From Leuconostoc carnosum (GTDB lineage Bacteria; Bacillota; Bacilli; Lactobacillales; Lactobacillaceae): 64,000 bases of DNA. The position numbers and the translations under genes were made by a program. The DNA is taken from the NCBI RefSeq assembly GCF_014207505.1, contig NZ_JACHGL010000002.1, positions 39,644-103,643 of the forward strand. Direction: 5' to 3'. Below are positions 17,860 through 26,535 of the stretch, in pieces (within the stretch, counting starts at the first letter, position 1; each line of letters begins with the position of its first letter). The notes under the pieces are model-generated. The model made no database searches and was not told the DNA's origin. It worked only from the letters and a program-made list of their open reading frames with translations.

Positions 17860-18930
17860 ATGAAAGAATCGATTAAAAATCTGGCAGCATATGAAGCAGA
17901 AATACCAGCAGAAGTTGTAAAAGCCAAATATGGGTTACAACACTTAGCACGCTTATCAGCAAATGAGTCAGTGTATGGACCATCTCCAAAAGTAGCACAA
18001 GCCATCAAAGCGACCTCTGATGATATTTTAGGTTATTACCCTGATGGACAAGCTACTTTATTGCGGCAAGCAGTCGCCGAATTAGATGATGTTGATCCAG
18101 AAAATTTGGTTTTCGGTGTTGGTGCGGATGAGCTGATTCAATTATTAACGCGGACAATCCTGACACCCGGCACAAACATGATTGTGCCAGATCCGACTTT
18201 TGGAGAATATGCCTTACATGCACAAATTGAGCAAGCAGAGACTAAAAAAGTACCTGTTAATGTTAAATCAGGGCATGTTGATTTTAAGGCTATGCTCGCA
18301 GCGGTTGATGATAAAACAGCGATGGTTTGGCTCGCTAACCCAAATAACCCCACGGGTGTATTTGAACCAGTAGCAGATATCCTTGCCTTTCTAGATAAAC
18401 TGCCAAAGTCCGTTGTATTAGTTGTGGATGAAGCTTATTATAACTTTGCAGACGAATCAGATGCAACAGTGGCTCAATATGTTAAAGATTATGCTAACTT
18501 AGTTGTTTTACGTACTTTATCAAAAGCCTATGGTTTGGCGAACTTACGCGTTGGTTATGGTATCATGACAGATCCATTGTATCCTGTCATGCAGGCAGTT
18601 AGACTGCCTTATAACCTCAACACTTATCAAATAATTGGTGGTACTGCTGCTGTTAAAGACCAAGCATACTTATCTGAAGTTGTTGCCAAGGTGCAGTCAG
18701 AGAGAATTAAGTTTCAAAAGTTTTTGCATCATAATGATGTGACGTTTTATGACTCACAAACTAACTTTATTTGGATTAAAGTTGGTGACACTAAAAAAGT
18801 TGGTGCTTATTTGTTGTCAAAAGGCTACCAAGTCAATGACAGGTTAAATAAAGAATGGATTCGCATAGCTTTAGGAACGCCAGAAGACAATGAGGGTATG
18901 CGACAGGCGCTACTGGATGTTATTGAATAA
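17860..18930 (+). CDS. hisC: histidinol-phosphate aminotransferase
   Basis: PLP enzyme converting imidazole acetol phosphate to histidinol phosphate. About 356 aa. Motifs: NESVYGPSP, NPNNPTG, VVDEAYYNFA, and the Schiff-base Lys in RTLSKAYGLANLRVGY; RIALGTPEDN lies near the end. ATG 17860 is seven bases after AGGAAAGG; ATG 17857 is too close, and the longer frame from 17839 has no ribosome binding site. Last gene of the his operon, followed by a terminator. Confidence 0.95.
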   Translation: MKESIKNLAAYEAEIPAEVVKAKYGLQHLARLSANESVYGPSPKVAQAIKATSDDILGYYPDGQATLLRQAVAELDDVDPENLVFGVGADELIQLLTRTILTPGTNMIVPDPTFGEYALHAQIEQAETKKVPVNVKSGHVDFKAMLAAVDDKTAMVWLANPNNPTGVFEPVADILAFLDKLPKSVVLVVDEAYYNFADESDATVAQYVKDYANLVVLRTLSKAYGLANLRVGYGIMTDPLYPVMQAVRLPYNLNTYQIIGGTAAVKDQAYLSEVVAKVQSERIKFQKFLHHNDVTFYDSQTNFIWIKVGDTKKVGAYLLSKGYQVNDRLNKEWIRIALGTPEDNEGMRQALLDVIE

Positions 18931-18942
18931 TAGAATTGTATT

Positions 18943-18968
18943 AAAGGATAATTAATATCCTTTTTATT
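18943..18968 (+). terminator. rho-independent terminator of the his operon
   Basis: AAAGGATA and TATCCTTT pair across ATTAA, followed by a T-rich tail. Confidence 0.8.
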
Positions 18969-19067
18969 TTGTTATAAAAATATAATTGATAGTATTTTTG
19001 CCGTTTTTTTATATCATAATTTTACTGTGTATGTTAAAATAAAAAAGTAAAAGGCGTTTATTTATTT

Positions 19068-19080
19068 ATTGTTCGCATTT
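19068..19080 (-). promoter_or_regulatory. PurBox-like site upstream of purA
   Basis: Read on the minus strand, AAATGCGAACAAT matches the lactic acid bacterial PurBox consensus AWWWCCGAACWWT at 12 of 13 positions. It lies about 30 bp before a TATAAT (19097-19102) that has no good -35 partner. In lactococci PurR activates from such boxes, but usually from further upstream. A single box was found, so confidence is modest. Confidence 0.4.
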
Positions 19081-19096
19081 TGCTAAAAATAAAATA

Positions 19097-19219
19097 TATA
19101 ATCTCAGAGGGACACTCACGGATAGGCGCAAACAAGTCATTGTTGATTAATCATCTCAGGACTTTCTCCGACAAACCTATCCCGTCTGAAAGCAGCTGGG
19201 GATGTACTAGGAGAAAGAT
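19097..19219 (+). promoter_or_regulatory. structured 5' leader of purA, candidate translational control element
   Basis: TATAAT at 19097-19102 would start a transcript near 19109. Pairings seen: GGATAGG (19120-19126) with CCTATCC (19176-19182); CAGA (19105-19108) with TCTG (19185-19188); AAGTC (19134-19138) with GACTT (19160-19164). CTTTCTCC (19162-19169) is a perfect 8-base complement of the purA Shine-Dalgarno GGAGAAAG (19210-19217) and overlaps the GACTT strand, so two states compete. CATCTCAG (19152-19159) can also pair with CTGGGGATG (19196-19204), crossing the previous pair as a pseudoknot would. I do not recognise it as a known riboswitch class. Confidence 0.55.
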
Positions 19220-20503
19220 ATGTCTGGTGTAATTGTTGTTGGCTCACAATGGGGCGACGAAGGTAAGGGAAAGATAGTTGATTTTTTTGCGGAAAATGCT
19301 GATGCAGTTGTCCGCTATCAAGGTGGTAATAATGCTGGGCACACAATCTGGCATGGTGATACAAAGTTTGAATTATCAGCTTTGCCATCTGGTATTTTAA
19401 CGCAAGGTCAGTTGGCTATTATTGGTAACGGTGTTGTTGTTAACCCTGAAGCACTACTAGCCGAAATCACTGAGGTTGAATCCAAGGGGATTTCAATTGA
19501 TAATTTGCGTATATCCAACCGTGCACACGTGATCTTGCCGTACCACATTGCCCTTGATAAAGCAGCAGAATCATCATCAAATAATCGTATTGGGACAACC
19601 AAAAAAGGTATTGGACCAGCTTACACGGATAAAATTTCACGTGTTGGCATTCGTATGGCTGATTTGATTGATCCAGAAGTATTTGCTAAATTACTAAAAG
19701 AATATTTACCTTTTAAAAATGCGCAATTAACAAAATTATATGGCGAAGAAGCCTTGAATTATGATGATATATTCAACACCTATGTTGAATATGGGCGTCA
19801 ACTGGCACCGTATGTTACTGATACATCATATTTGCTTGGTCAATTAATGGGTGATAAGAAACGAGTTGTTTTCGAAGGTGCTCAAGGTATTATGTTGGAT
19901 GTTGATCATGGAACCTATCCTTACGTTACCAGCTCAAATCCAACTGCTGGTGGTGTCATGAATGGCGCAGGTGTGGGACCTAAACAGATTCAGGATGTTG
20001 TTGGTGTCATTAAAGCTTATACATCACGTGTTGGTGAGGGGCCTTTCCCAACAGAATTACATGATGATATTGCGGACCACATTCGCGAAGTTGGTCATGA
20101 ATACGGTGTTGTGACGAAGCGCCCACGTCGTATTGGCTGGTTAGATGCTGTGGCTTTACGCCATGCTGTACAAGTTTCTGGGTTGACTAAGTTAGCTATT
20201 AATTCACTGGATGTTTTGTCTGGTTTGAAAGAATTAAAGATTGCAACATCATATACTTATAAAGGTGAAGAAATACATCATTTTCCAGCATCTGATACAT
20301 GGTTTGAAGGTTTAGACATTAATTGTGAAACTTTACCTGGTTGGGATGAAGATATTACAGGTGTACAAACTTTTGAAGCATTACCAGTAAATGCTCAAAA
20401 TTATCTTAAGCGTATTTCAGAATTATTGTCAGTCGACTTACTAAGTTTTGCTGTGGGACCAAAACCCGAAGAAACACATTTATTAAGCGAAGTTTGGGAA
20501 TGA
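19220..20503 (+). CDS. purA: adenylosuccinate synthetase
   Basis: GTP-dependent condensation of IMP with aspartate, the first committed step to AMP. The 427-aa length is normal. Family signatures: [14 protein letters not shown] at the N-terminus, GNNAGHT, the active-site [12 protein letters not shown], and [11 protein letters not shown]. The ATG at 19220 has GGAGAAAG two bases upstream, which the leader can mask. It stands alone, not with other pur genes. Confidence 0.97.
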   Translation: MSGVIVVGSQWGDEGKGKIVDFFAENADAVVRYQGGNNAGHTIWHGDTKFELSALPSGILTQGQLAIIGNGVVVNPEALLAEITEVESKGISIDNLRISNRAHVILPYHIALDKAAESSSNNRIGTTKKGIGPAYTDKISRVGIRMADLIDPEVFAKLLKEYLPFKNAQLTKLYGEEALNYDDIFNTYVEYGRQLAPYVTDTSYLLGQLMGDKKRVVFEGAQGIMLDVDHGTYPYVTSSNPTAGGVMNGAGVGPKQIQDVVGVIKAYTSRVGEGPFPTELHDDIADHIREVGHEYGVVTKRPRRIGWLDAVALRHAVQVSGLTKLAINSLDVLSGLKELKIATSYTYKGEEIHHFPASDTWFEGLDINCETLPGWDEDITGVQTFEALPVNAQNYLKRISELLSVDLLSFAVGPKPEETHLLSEVWE

Positions 20504-20540
20504 TATTTGTTAATAGGGATTGTTTAAAGTGAGTAGTAAT

Positions 20541-21053
20541 ATGAAAATAAAGGCTGCAGACTTACTATTTGTTCGCAATCAACATGATGATTTGGATGAA
20601 GCGATTGCTGCAGCAACTGGTGATTACATTCATGTTGGCATTGCGCTAGACAATTATTCTGTTATTCATGCAAGTGGTCGTTATGGTGTTGTGATACAAT
20701 CTTTAACTGAATTTATAGAAAATTCTGGACATGCTGACATCTATCGTCCAATGACCAACCAAGTTGATCGTGTGATTTCTCAAGTACAAGCATTTGAAGG
20801 ATTACCGTATAATTTTTCATTTTATCCAGATGGTCCGGGGCTTTATTGTTCTCAATTAGTAGCTCTAGCTTTTAAGGGTGTGATTACATTTAATGAACAA
20901 CCCATGCAGTTTGGTGATGGGCAACATGATATATCAGATTTTTGGTTAAACTATTATTTCAAATTAGGGCTTGCTGTACCTTTAAATCAACCTGGTACAA
21001 ATCCTACTGATATGTCACATTCTGATCAATTAGAATATATTGGTCGAATATAA
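20541..21053 (+). CDS. YiiX-like permuted NlpC/P60 (papain-fold) protein
   Basis: A 170-aa cytoplasmic-looking protein with the order typical of YiiX/Poxvirus G6R-like permuted papain folds: an N-terminal AADLLFVR strand, the His in DYIHVGIAL, and the Cys in GLYCSQLVALAF. Such proteins are thought to cleave amide or ester bonds, substrate unknown. ATG 20541 is preceded by AAAGTGAG; the TTG at 20520 lacks a ribosome binding site. It follows purA by about 35 bases and shares its terminator, so the two are probably co-transcribed. Confidence 0.7.
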   Translation: MKIKAADLLFVRNQHDDLDEAIAAATGDYIHVGIALDNYSVIHASGRYGVVIQSLTEFIENSGHADIYRPMTNQVDRVISQVQAFEGLPYNFSFYPDGPGLYCSQLVALAFKGVITFNEQPMQFGDGQHDISDFWLNYYFKLGLAVPLNQPGTNPTDMSHSDQLEYIGRI

Positions 21054-21083
21054 AAAAGCACGTTCTTAGAACGTGCTTTTTTT
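21052..21083. terminator. bidirectional terminator between the purA unit and clpL
   Basis: A 14-bp stem, AAAAAAGCACGTTC with its complement across TTA, has A and T runs on both sides and so serves both converging genes. Confidence 0.92.
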
Positions 21084-23148
21084 AAGCTTTAACATAGTCA
21101 TTTTCAGAAATAACAATGTCGCCGGTTTCGGTATTCACATCTGCAAATAGTGTTGTACTTTCAGGGTGTGCGAGATAGTGGTCAGCCAAAGTATCGGCAA
21201 TTTTATCTTGTAATACACGACGTAATGGTCGGGCACCAAGAGCGGGATTATAACCAAGTGCAGCTAATTTGATTTTAGCAGCATCACTGACGGTGACGTT
21301 TAAATTATTATCGGCCAAATTAGCATTCATATCAGCCAACATTAAATCAACAATTGTTAAGAGATGTTCTTGAGATAGCTGTTGAAATTCAATAATATCG
21401 TCGAAACGATTGAGAAATTCAGGTCGGAAATAGTTTTCTAGGCGTTGTAATAATCGACTTTTGGGGTCAGCTTGATTGAAACCTACTGGTGTGTTACCGG
21501 TATCTGTTGAACCAGCATTGGATGTCATAATAATTACTGTATCCTTAAAGCTGACAATATGACCTTGAGCATCTGTTAAACGACCATCATCCAAGATCTG
21601 TAAAAACATATTCATGACATCTGGATGTGCCTTTTCAATTTCATCAATCAAGACTAATGAATAAGGATGACGGCGAACTTGCTCAGTTAATTGACCGGCT
21701 TCTTCATAGCCAATGTAACCAGCTGGGGCACCAATCATTTTAGAAACAGAATGCTTTTCCATGTATTCTGACATGTCAAATCGAATTAAGGCATCTTTGC
21801 TACCAAACATTTCTTTAGCAAGTTGTTTAGCTAGCTCAGTTTTACCGACACCGGTTGGGCCGACAAATAAAAACGAACCTATTGGTCGACCTGATTTTGT
21901 TAAACCAATGCGATTTCGGCGAATAGCCTTGCTGACTGTTTGAACAGCTGAATCTTGACCAATCACATGTTTTGATAACTGTTTATCGAGATCTTGTAAT
22001 TGGTTGACTTCATTTTCTTTCAAATCTCCAACTGGAATATCAGTTTTGTCTTCGATGATTTTCAGAATATCTTTTTCAGTGACGGGTTGTGGTTTAAACA
22101 TTTCAGGATGAGCTTCAACTTGTGCTTTTTGAGACTCAAGTTGGTTTGTTTGATCCCGCCAGTAGCTGGCTTTTTCGAAATCTTCTTTATCGATGGCTTC
22201 TTGCTTTAACTGCTCAGCATTATCAATCTTAGTTTGAATAGATTTAGGATCAGCGATTGTCATTGTTAGGTTTTTACGTGAGCCGGCTTCATCAATCAAA
22301 TCAATCGCCTTATCAGGTAAAAATCTTTCAGGAATGTAGCGATCAGAAAGTTCAACAGCGGATTGAATAGCGTCTTCTGTGAAGACGACGTGATGATAGT
22401 TTTCGTATCGCTTTTGGATACCTTTTAAAATCGTAACGGTTTCTTTCTTAGAAGGCTCTTCCACTTGTACAGGTTGAAAACGCCGTGCAATAGCACCGTC
22501 TTTTTCAATTTTACGGTACTCGTTGAGTGTTGTAGCACCAATAAGTTGGAATTCGCCTCGAGCCAATGCTGGTTTTAAGATATTACCGGCATCCATACCA
22601 CCTTCCGCATTCCCGGCACCCATGATTTCATGAACTTCGTCAATGAATAGAATGACAGTATCATTGCTGCTAACTTCTTTCATCAATTGGCGCATACGTG
22701 CTTCGAATTGACCACGCATTGAAGTACCTTGCACGAGCGCTGACATATCTAAACGAATGACGTCTTTTGATTGTAACTTTTCTGGGACTTTATTGGCAAC
22801 AATTGCTTGGGCCAAGCCTTCAACAACGGCTGTTTTACCAACACCAGGTTCTCCGATTAAGACAGGATTATTTTTGGTGCGGCGATTAAGAATTTCAATT
22901 GTCCGTGCGACTTCTTTATCACGTCCAATCACTGGATCAAGCTTACCTTCACGCGCCTGTTGTGTTAGGTTAATACCATACTCTTCCAAAAATGTTGGCC
23001 GTTTATTATTTTTGTTTTTGTTATTTTTTTGCTGTGGTCCAGTGGTATTTTGACCACCATTTTGTGCGTCTTGCATTTGTTCATTCATTGCGCGCATCAT
23101 GTCATCAAAATTAATATTGTTAAAGCCAAAGGGGTCTTGTGCTGCCAT
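21082..23148 (-). CDS. clpL: ClpL-type AAA+ chaperone ATPase
   Basis: A 688-aa two-ATPase Hsp100 protein. The short N-terminus is rich in Gln and Asn and ends in a [10 protein letters not shown] run, with no Clp_N repeat and no zinc finger; this favours ClpL over ClpC or ClpE. AAA-1 has GEPGVGKT and [11 protein letters not shown]; a short UVR-like coiled coil ([17 protein letters not shown]) separates it from AAA-2 with GPTGVGKTE and [12 protein letters not shown]. ClpL proteins refold or disaggregate proteins, mostly independent of ClpP, and are heat-induced. A perfect CIRCE lies upstream. There is no ribosome binding site next to the ATG; the nearest (GAAAGGAA) is about 80 bases upstream beyond a long hairpin. 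Confidence 0.93.
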   Translation of the reverse strand: MAAQDPFGFNNINFDDMMRAMNEQMQDAQNGGQNTTGPQQKNNKNKNNKRPTFLEEYGINLTQQAREGKLDPVIGRDKEVARTIEILNRRTKNNPVLIGEPGVGKTAVVEGLAQAIVANKVPEKLQSKDVIRLDMSALVQGTSMRGQFEARMRQLMKEVSSNDTVILFIDEVHEIMGAGNAEGGMDAGNILKPALARGEFQLIGATTLNEYRKIEKDGAIARRFQPVQVEEPSKKETVTILKGIQKRYENYHHVVFTEDAIQSAVELSDRYIPERFLPDKAIDLIDEAGSRKNLTMTIADPKSIQTKIDNAEQLKQEAIDKEDFEKASYWRDQTNQLESQKAQVEAHPEMFKPQPVTEKDILKIIEDKTDIPVGDLKENEVNQLQDLDKQLSKHVIGQDSAVQTVSKAIRRNRIGLTKSGRPIGSFLFVGPTGVGKTELAKQLAKEMFGSKDALIRFDMSEYMEKHSVSKMIGAPAGYIGYEEAGQLTEQVRRHPYSLVLIDEIEKAHPDVMNMFLQILDDGRLTDAQGHIVSFKDTVIIMTSNAGSTDTGNTPVGFNQADPKSRLLQRLENYFRPEFLNRFDDIIEFQQLSQEHLLTIVDLMLADMNANLADNNLNVTVSDAAKIKLAALGYNPALGARPLRRVLQDKIADTLADHYLAHPESTTLFADVNTETGDIVISENDYVKA

Positions 23149-23163
23149 AATTATCAGTAGTTT

Positions 23164-23233
23164 TTGTAGTGGTTAAATCATGTTGAAGATCGATATATTA
23201 GAGTGATTTAACACTACAAGAACATTTCCTTTC
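23164..23233 (-). promoter_or_regulatory. long hairpin between a displaced ribosome binding site and the clpL start
   Basis: On the clpL transcript TTGTAGTG+TTAAATCA pairs with TGATTTAA+CACTACAA (16 bp, one bulged C) around a 23-base loop. GAAAGGAA (complement of 23226-23233) lies just 5' of the hairpin, and 15 bases follow it before the ATG. The hairpin could bring the two together or act as a temperature-sensitive barrier. The structure is seen; its function is inferred. Confidence 0.5.
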
Positions 23234-23249
23234 TATATATTATGTATTA

Positions 23250-23277
23250 ATTATAACAGTTCAACATTAAATTGCAA
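23250..23277 (-). promoter_or_regulatory. clpL promoter
   Basis: On the minus strand TTGCAA (23277-23272) and TATAAT (23255-23250) are 16 bp apart; the CIRCE ends seven bases before the -35. Confidence 0.7.
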
Positions 23278-23283
23278 TTAAAG

Positions 23284-23310
23284 TTAGCACTCTGATAGTT
23301 TGAGTGCTAA
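23284..23310. promoter_or_regulatory. CIRCE element (HrcA operator)
   Basis: TTAGCACTC, nine bases, GAGTGCTAA: a perfect match to the CIRCE consensus. It lies between the divergent promoters of clpL and a 57-aa gene and overlaps the -35 of the latter, so HrcA should repress both until heat shock. Confidence 0.96.
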
Positions 23311-23328
23311 CTTTAATTATTGTATACT
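23300..23328 (+). promoter_or_regulatory. promoter of the 57-aa gene, overlapping CIRCE
   Basis: TTGAGT (23300-23305) and TATACT (23323-23328) with a 17-bp spacer. The -35 lies within the CIRCE right arm. Confidence 0.7.
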
Positions 23329-23344
23329 AGAAGTGAGGTGTATT

Positions 23345-23518
23345 ATGGATTATAAACAACTATTAAATGATTTGCGTGATGGTAAAATTGATGAGATTAA
23401 CATGACGCCAGAGGCATTTCCGGAATTTCAAAAAGTTTGGCGGGAATTTCCATCACAGAATCGTATTCGTGGTATAGCGGGTAAGCAGGGTCAAGTCAAG
23501 TATGTTCGTGTAAATTAA
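23345..23518 (+). CDS. 57-aa protein of unknown function under CIRCE control
   Basis: I do not recognise a function. The product is soluble and charged, with an N-terminal helix-like DYKQLLNDLRDGKIDEI, a PEAFPEFQKVW segment, and a basic C-terminus (RIRGIAGKQGQVKYVRV). ATG 23345 follows GAGGTG. Its promoter overlaps the CIRCE, so it is probably heat-inducible through HrcA. It lies 97 bases upstream of mreB; no terminator separates them, so some mreB transcription may come from here. Confidence 0.75.
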   Translation: MDYKQLLNDLRDGKIDEINMTPEAFPEFQKVWREFPSQNRIRGIAGKQGQVKYVRVN

Positions 23519-23543
23519 TTAGTCAAAAAATGTGTTTCTATGC

Positions 23544-23549
23544 TACAAT
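23544..23549 (+). promoter_or_regulatory. probable mreB promoter (extended -10)
   Basis: TGCTACAAT is an extended -10 about 67 bp upstream of the mreB start; the -35 region (near 23521) is poor. Confidence 0.4.
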
Positions 23550-23615
23550 ACTATCAGTTAAACATAAAATAAAATTGCGCATATTTTACATTCTAAGTAT
23601 AAAAGGGGCAGCATT

Positions 23616-24623
23616 GTGGCATTTTCATTTGGACAACGTAACGTCGGTATCGATCTTGGTACGGCCAGTACATATGTATATATAGAGGGACGTGGTATCG
23701 TATTGCGTGAACCATCTGTAGTTGCACGTAATACAGAGACAAACGAAGTTGTAGCCGTTGGTTCTGAAGCAAAAGATATGTTGGGTCGCACACCAGCTAG
23801 TATTGCTGCAATTCGTCCAATGCGTGACGGTGTGATTGCCGACTATGATACAACAGTAGCAATGATCCGATACTACCTACAAAAAGCACTTGGTGGGCGT
23901 ATTGGAAAACCATATGTGACAATTGGTGTACCATCAGGTGTCACAGCGGTTGAACGTCGTGCAGTTATTGATGCGGCTCGTGTTGCAGGTGCACGCGATG
24001 CGTATGTGATTGAAGAACCTTTTGCTGCAGCTGTTGGTGCAGGGCTACCAGTGATGGATCCAACAGGATCAATGGTTGTTGATATGGGTGGTGGAACGAC
24101 TGATGTGGCCACTATTTCATTGGGTGGTATTGTGTCTAGTCGATCAATACGTATTGCTGGTGATAAACTAGATGAATCAATTGCTAATTTTGTACGTAAT
24201 AAGTACAATGTGACAATTGGTGAACCAACTGCTAGTCGATTGAAGGTCGAGATTGGCGCTGCTTCTTTGGAATTAGCTAGAACTTTGCCAAATGCTTCCG
24301 TGCGCGGACGTGACCTGTTGACTGGTTTGCCAAAAACAATTGATGTGACTGCCGAAGATGTGGCAACTGCTATTCAGGAACCAGTTCAAGAAATTGTTGC
24401 TGCAATAAGAGAAACGTTGGAATCAACACAACCAGAATTAGCTGCTGATGTAATTGATCATGGTATGGTCTTAACAGGTGGTGGTGCATTACTTCGTGAT
24501 ATGGATAAAATTATTCAAGAAGCAACTAAAGTACCTGTTTTGATTGCTAATGAACCATTAGATGCCGTTGCAATTGGTACTGGTGAAGCACTAAAATCAA
24601 TTGATGTTATGCGTCAAAACTAA
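23616..24623 (+). CDS. mreB: rod-shape protein MreB (actin-like)
   Basis: Bacterial actin homologue that guides peptidoglycan synthesis along the cell side wall. The 335-aa protein starts at GTG with AAAAGGGG upstream. Nucleotide-binding motifs are intact: [18 protein letters not shown] and [12 protein letters not shown]. First of mreBCD. A terminator-like hairpin lies between it and mreC. An ovoid coccoid host with full mreBCD would be of interest. Confidence 0.95.
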   Translation: MAFSFGQRNVGIDLGTASTYVYIEGRGIVLREPSVVARNTETNEVVAVGSEAKDMLGRTPASIAAIRPMRDGVIADYDTTVAMIRYYLQKALGGRIGKPYVTIGVPSGVTAVERRAVIDAARVAGARDAYVIEEPFAAAVGAGLPVMDPTGSMVVDMGGGTTDVATISLGGIVSSRSIRIAGDKLDESIANFVRNKYNVTIGEPTASRLKVEIGAASLELARTLPNASVRGRDLLTGLPKTIDVTAEDVATAIQEPVQEIVAAIRETLESTQPELAADVIDHGMVLTGGGALLRDMDKIIQEATKVPVLIANEPLDAVAIGTGEALKSIDVMRQN

Positions 24624-24649
24624 ATATAAGATGAGCTTAATTGAACACT

Positions 24650-24675
24650 AGCGTGGCGCTTGCGCTACGCTTTTA
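24650..24675 (+). terminator. terminator-like hairpin between mreB and mreC
   Basis: AGCGTGGCGC pairs with GCGCTACGCT (one G-U) and runs into a T-rich stretch. mreC starts 25 bases later without an obvious promoter, so the hairpin probably attenuates rather than ends transcription. Confidence 0.65.
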
Positions 24676-24699
24676 TTTTTAAAACAAGGGGACAACAAA

Positions 24700-25557
24700 A
24701 TGCGTAAAATATTTTCATCACGCACCGTTGTAACAATTATTATTGCCGTCATTGTGATTGTAGGGTTAATTGCGGGATCGAACTGGTGGGCGAAAAGAAC
24801 GAATACACCACCATTTATACAACGCTTTGGTAATGATTTAGCTGGTGGCGTAAGCCGAGTGATTGCTATGCCGACAAATGCTGTTGGACGAACAGCTAAT
24901 AGTATCGGGAATTTATTGGATACTTTTTCGGAAAATCGTGATTTGAAATCAAAAATTGATGAGTATGCGCAAAACAAAGTACGTTTGCAAACTATTGAAG
25001 AAGAAAATGCGTCACTTAAAAAGCAACTTAAGTTACAAGCAACGTTAACTGATTACAAAACAGTTTCTGCTGTGACGATTAGTCGTTCACCAACAACATG
25101 GCAATCACAGCTAGTTATTAATAAAGGATTAAATTCTGGGCTGAAAAAAGGCATGCCAGTGCTAGCTGGAGCAGGAATTATTGGTCGTATTAGTGAAGTA
25201 AATACCACGAACGCTAAAGTGGCTTTGATTTCTGATACGAGTGAAGAAGCTAATCGTTTTGCTATTACGATTAAAGGTGACGATGGCGATGTTAATGGTA
25301 TTGTGACTAATTTTAATAGGGAAAAAAATCAGTTGATCATGGGCCAAGTTACCTCTGATAACAAAATTAAAAAGGGTGATTTGGTAAAAACTTCGGGTCT
25401 AGGTGGCATCATTCCAGCAGGCATATTTGTAGGAACAGTTACTAGCGTGACGAAAGATGATTATGGTCTATCTAAGCAAATCAATATTGAACCAGCAGCA
25501 GACTTAGGTAATATTACAACAGTTGTTGTTGCGGTATCAGAGATTGGAGCGCAATAG
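24700..25557 (+). CDS. mreC: rod-shape-determining protein MreC
   Basis: Bitopic membrane protein that links the cytoplasmic MreB to the external wall machinery. The 285-aa product has an N-terminal basic segment and one transmembrane helix (about 9-26), a coiled coil (about 75-105, DLKSKIDEYAQNKVRLQTIEEE) and the extracytoplasmic beta-barrel domain (residues about 120-280, PTTWQSQLVINKG, VLAGAGIIGRISE). AAGGGGAC precedes the ATG. mreD starts at the next base after its stop. Confidence 0.94.
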   Translation: MRKIFSSRTVVTIIIAVIVIVGLIAGSNWWAKRTNTPPFIQRFGNDLAGGVSRVIAMPTNAVGRTANSIGNLLDTFSENRDLKSKIDEYAQNKVRLQTIEEENASLKKQLKLQATLTDYKTVSAVTISRSPTTWQSQLVINKGLNSGLKKGMPVLAGAGIIGRISEVNTTNAKVALISDTSEEANRFAITIKGDDGDVNGIVTNFNREKNQLIMGQVTSDNKIKKGDLVKTSGLGGIIPAGIFVGTVTSVTKDDYGLSKQINIEPAADLGNITTVVVAVSEIGAQ

Positions 25558-26085
25558 ATGGCATTTTGGCAGTTAACACGCTTACGTGTTGTATATCCAA
25601 TTGTATTATTGTTTTTATTATTTGTTGATGGTAGTTTAATGTCTGGAATGGGTGGTATATTTACTGCGTTTCCATGGCATATACTACCTGTATTAACCCT
25701 AGGATGGTTATTTTACGCTGTACAATTTGATGCTGAAACAGATATGCCATTCTGGTTATATGTCATCTTAATTGGCGTGCTGTTTGATATGTATTATACT
25801 GGTATTTTTGGGACATATACATTAGCATTTGTTAGTTCAGTGGCTGTCATGATGCAGCTTCATAAAGTATTAGATGAGCGCCTATTAAGTGGATTATTTA
25901 TGTTTTTAGTTGGTCTGATTGTTTATCTGTTGGTCACTTATGTGGCAGGTTTTATTACAGGTGTATCAAGTGTTGGTTTAACGGCATTTATGTTATTTGA
26001 AGTGATGCCGACGGTTATTTTAAACGTAATGATTGCCGCAGTCGGTTATTATCCTGTTTGGTCGCTATTTCAATTTTTGAGATAG
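25558..26085 (+). CDS. mreD: rod-shape-determining protein MreD
   Basis: A 175-aa integral membrane protein with five to six hydrophobic segments (for example YPIVLLFLLFVDGSLM, WLYVILIGVLFDMYYTGI), typical of MreD. It directly abuts mreC. A new promoter begins four bases after its stop. Confidence 0.88.
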   Translation: MAFWQLTRLRVVYPIVLLFLLFVDGSLMSGMGGIFTAFPWHILPVLTLGWLFYAVQFDAETDMPFWLYVILIGVLFDMYYTGIFGTYTLAFVSSVAVMMQLHKVLDERLLSGLFMFLVGLIVYLLVTYVAGFITGVSSVGLTAFMLFEVMPTVILNVMIAAVGYYPVWSLFQFLR

Positions 26086-26088
26086 TTC

Positions 26089-26116
26089 TTGACAAATAAC
26101 TTGAAAAGAATATAAT
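26089..26116 (+). promoter_or_regulatory. promoter of the T-box-controlled ABC transporter operon
   Basis: TTGACA (26089-26094), 16-bp spacer, TATAAT (26111-26116): both hexamers are at consensus. Confidence 0.85.
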
Positions 26117-26121
26117 AAGAA

Positions 26122-26384
26122 ATATATTAAAAAACGTTGAGTAGAAGAGTAGGTTAATGTATCCTTCAGAGAGTTTGTGGTTAGTGCGAGCAAACGGTTA
26201 TATTAAACGAAACACATCTGCGAGTGTGTGATTGAATTGAGTAGGTCATATCGGGAATGCCCGTTACCGCATACAGTCTTTTGACTGACTGAGATGTAAC
26301 TAGTGATAGTTATATAATCAAGAGGTGGCACCGCGGAAAAACGCCCTCTAAATACGACTGTATTTAGAGGGCGTTTTCTTATTT
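26122..26384 (+). promoter_or_regulatory. T-box leader of the amino-acid ABC transporter operon
   Basis: Stem I: GTAGA (26141-26145) pairs with TCTGC (26217-26221) with TGA/GA K-turn bases below; TTAATGTATCC pairs with GGTTATATTAA above. CAGAGAG and the distal loop GTTTG-TGGTTAGTGCGAG-CAAAC are canonical. The specifier-loop strand GAAACACA (26209-26216) is the same octamer as in the his operon leader, giving CAC (His) in the same register. The antiterminator is AGAGG, the bulge TGGCACC, GCG-loop-CGC, then CCTCT. The terminator is a 17-bp stem (26338-26354 with 26360-26376). The bulge TGGC would favour a G73 tRNA, not the C73 of tRNA-His, so tRNA identity is not settled; Asn (AAC, overlapping) is the alternative. 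Confidence 0.88.
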
Positions 26385-26490
26385 TGGGTGGAAAGACTGA
26401 CAGAGTGGTTTTGTGTGAGCAAAATCAAAATCTGAGGTGGTATCACGCTCAAGCGTCCTCTTGTAATTAATTTTGCAGGAGGATTTTTTT
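26385..26490 (+). promoter_or_regulatory. second T-box antiterminator/terminator unit without a full Stem I
   Basis: GAGG, the bulge TGGTATC, ACGC-TCAA-GCGT, then CCTC (26434-26460) is a perfect T-box antiterminator, and TCCTCTTG with CAGGAGGA plus T7 (26455-26488) is the competing terminator. Only about 50 bases separate it from the first terminator, too few for Stem I. A single hairpin, GGTTTTG-TGTGAG-CAAAATC (26407-26426), preceded by CAGAG, looks like a Stem I distal-arm remnant. No specifier can be assigned. Confidence 0.7.
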
Positions 26491-26535
26491 AATCAAAAAA
26501 ATGAAATTAATGTTGTCAGTTAGAAGGAGATAAAG

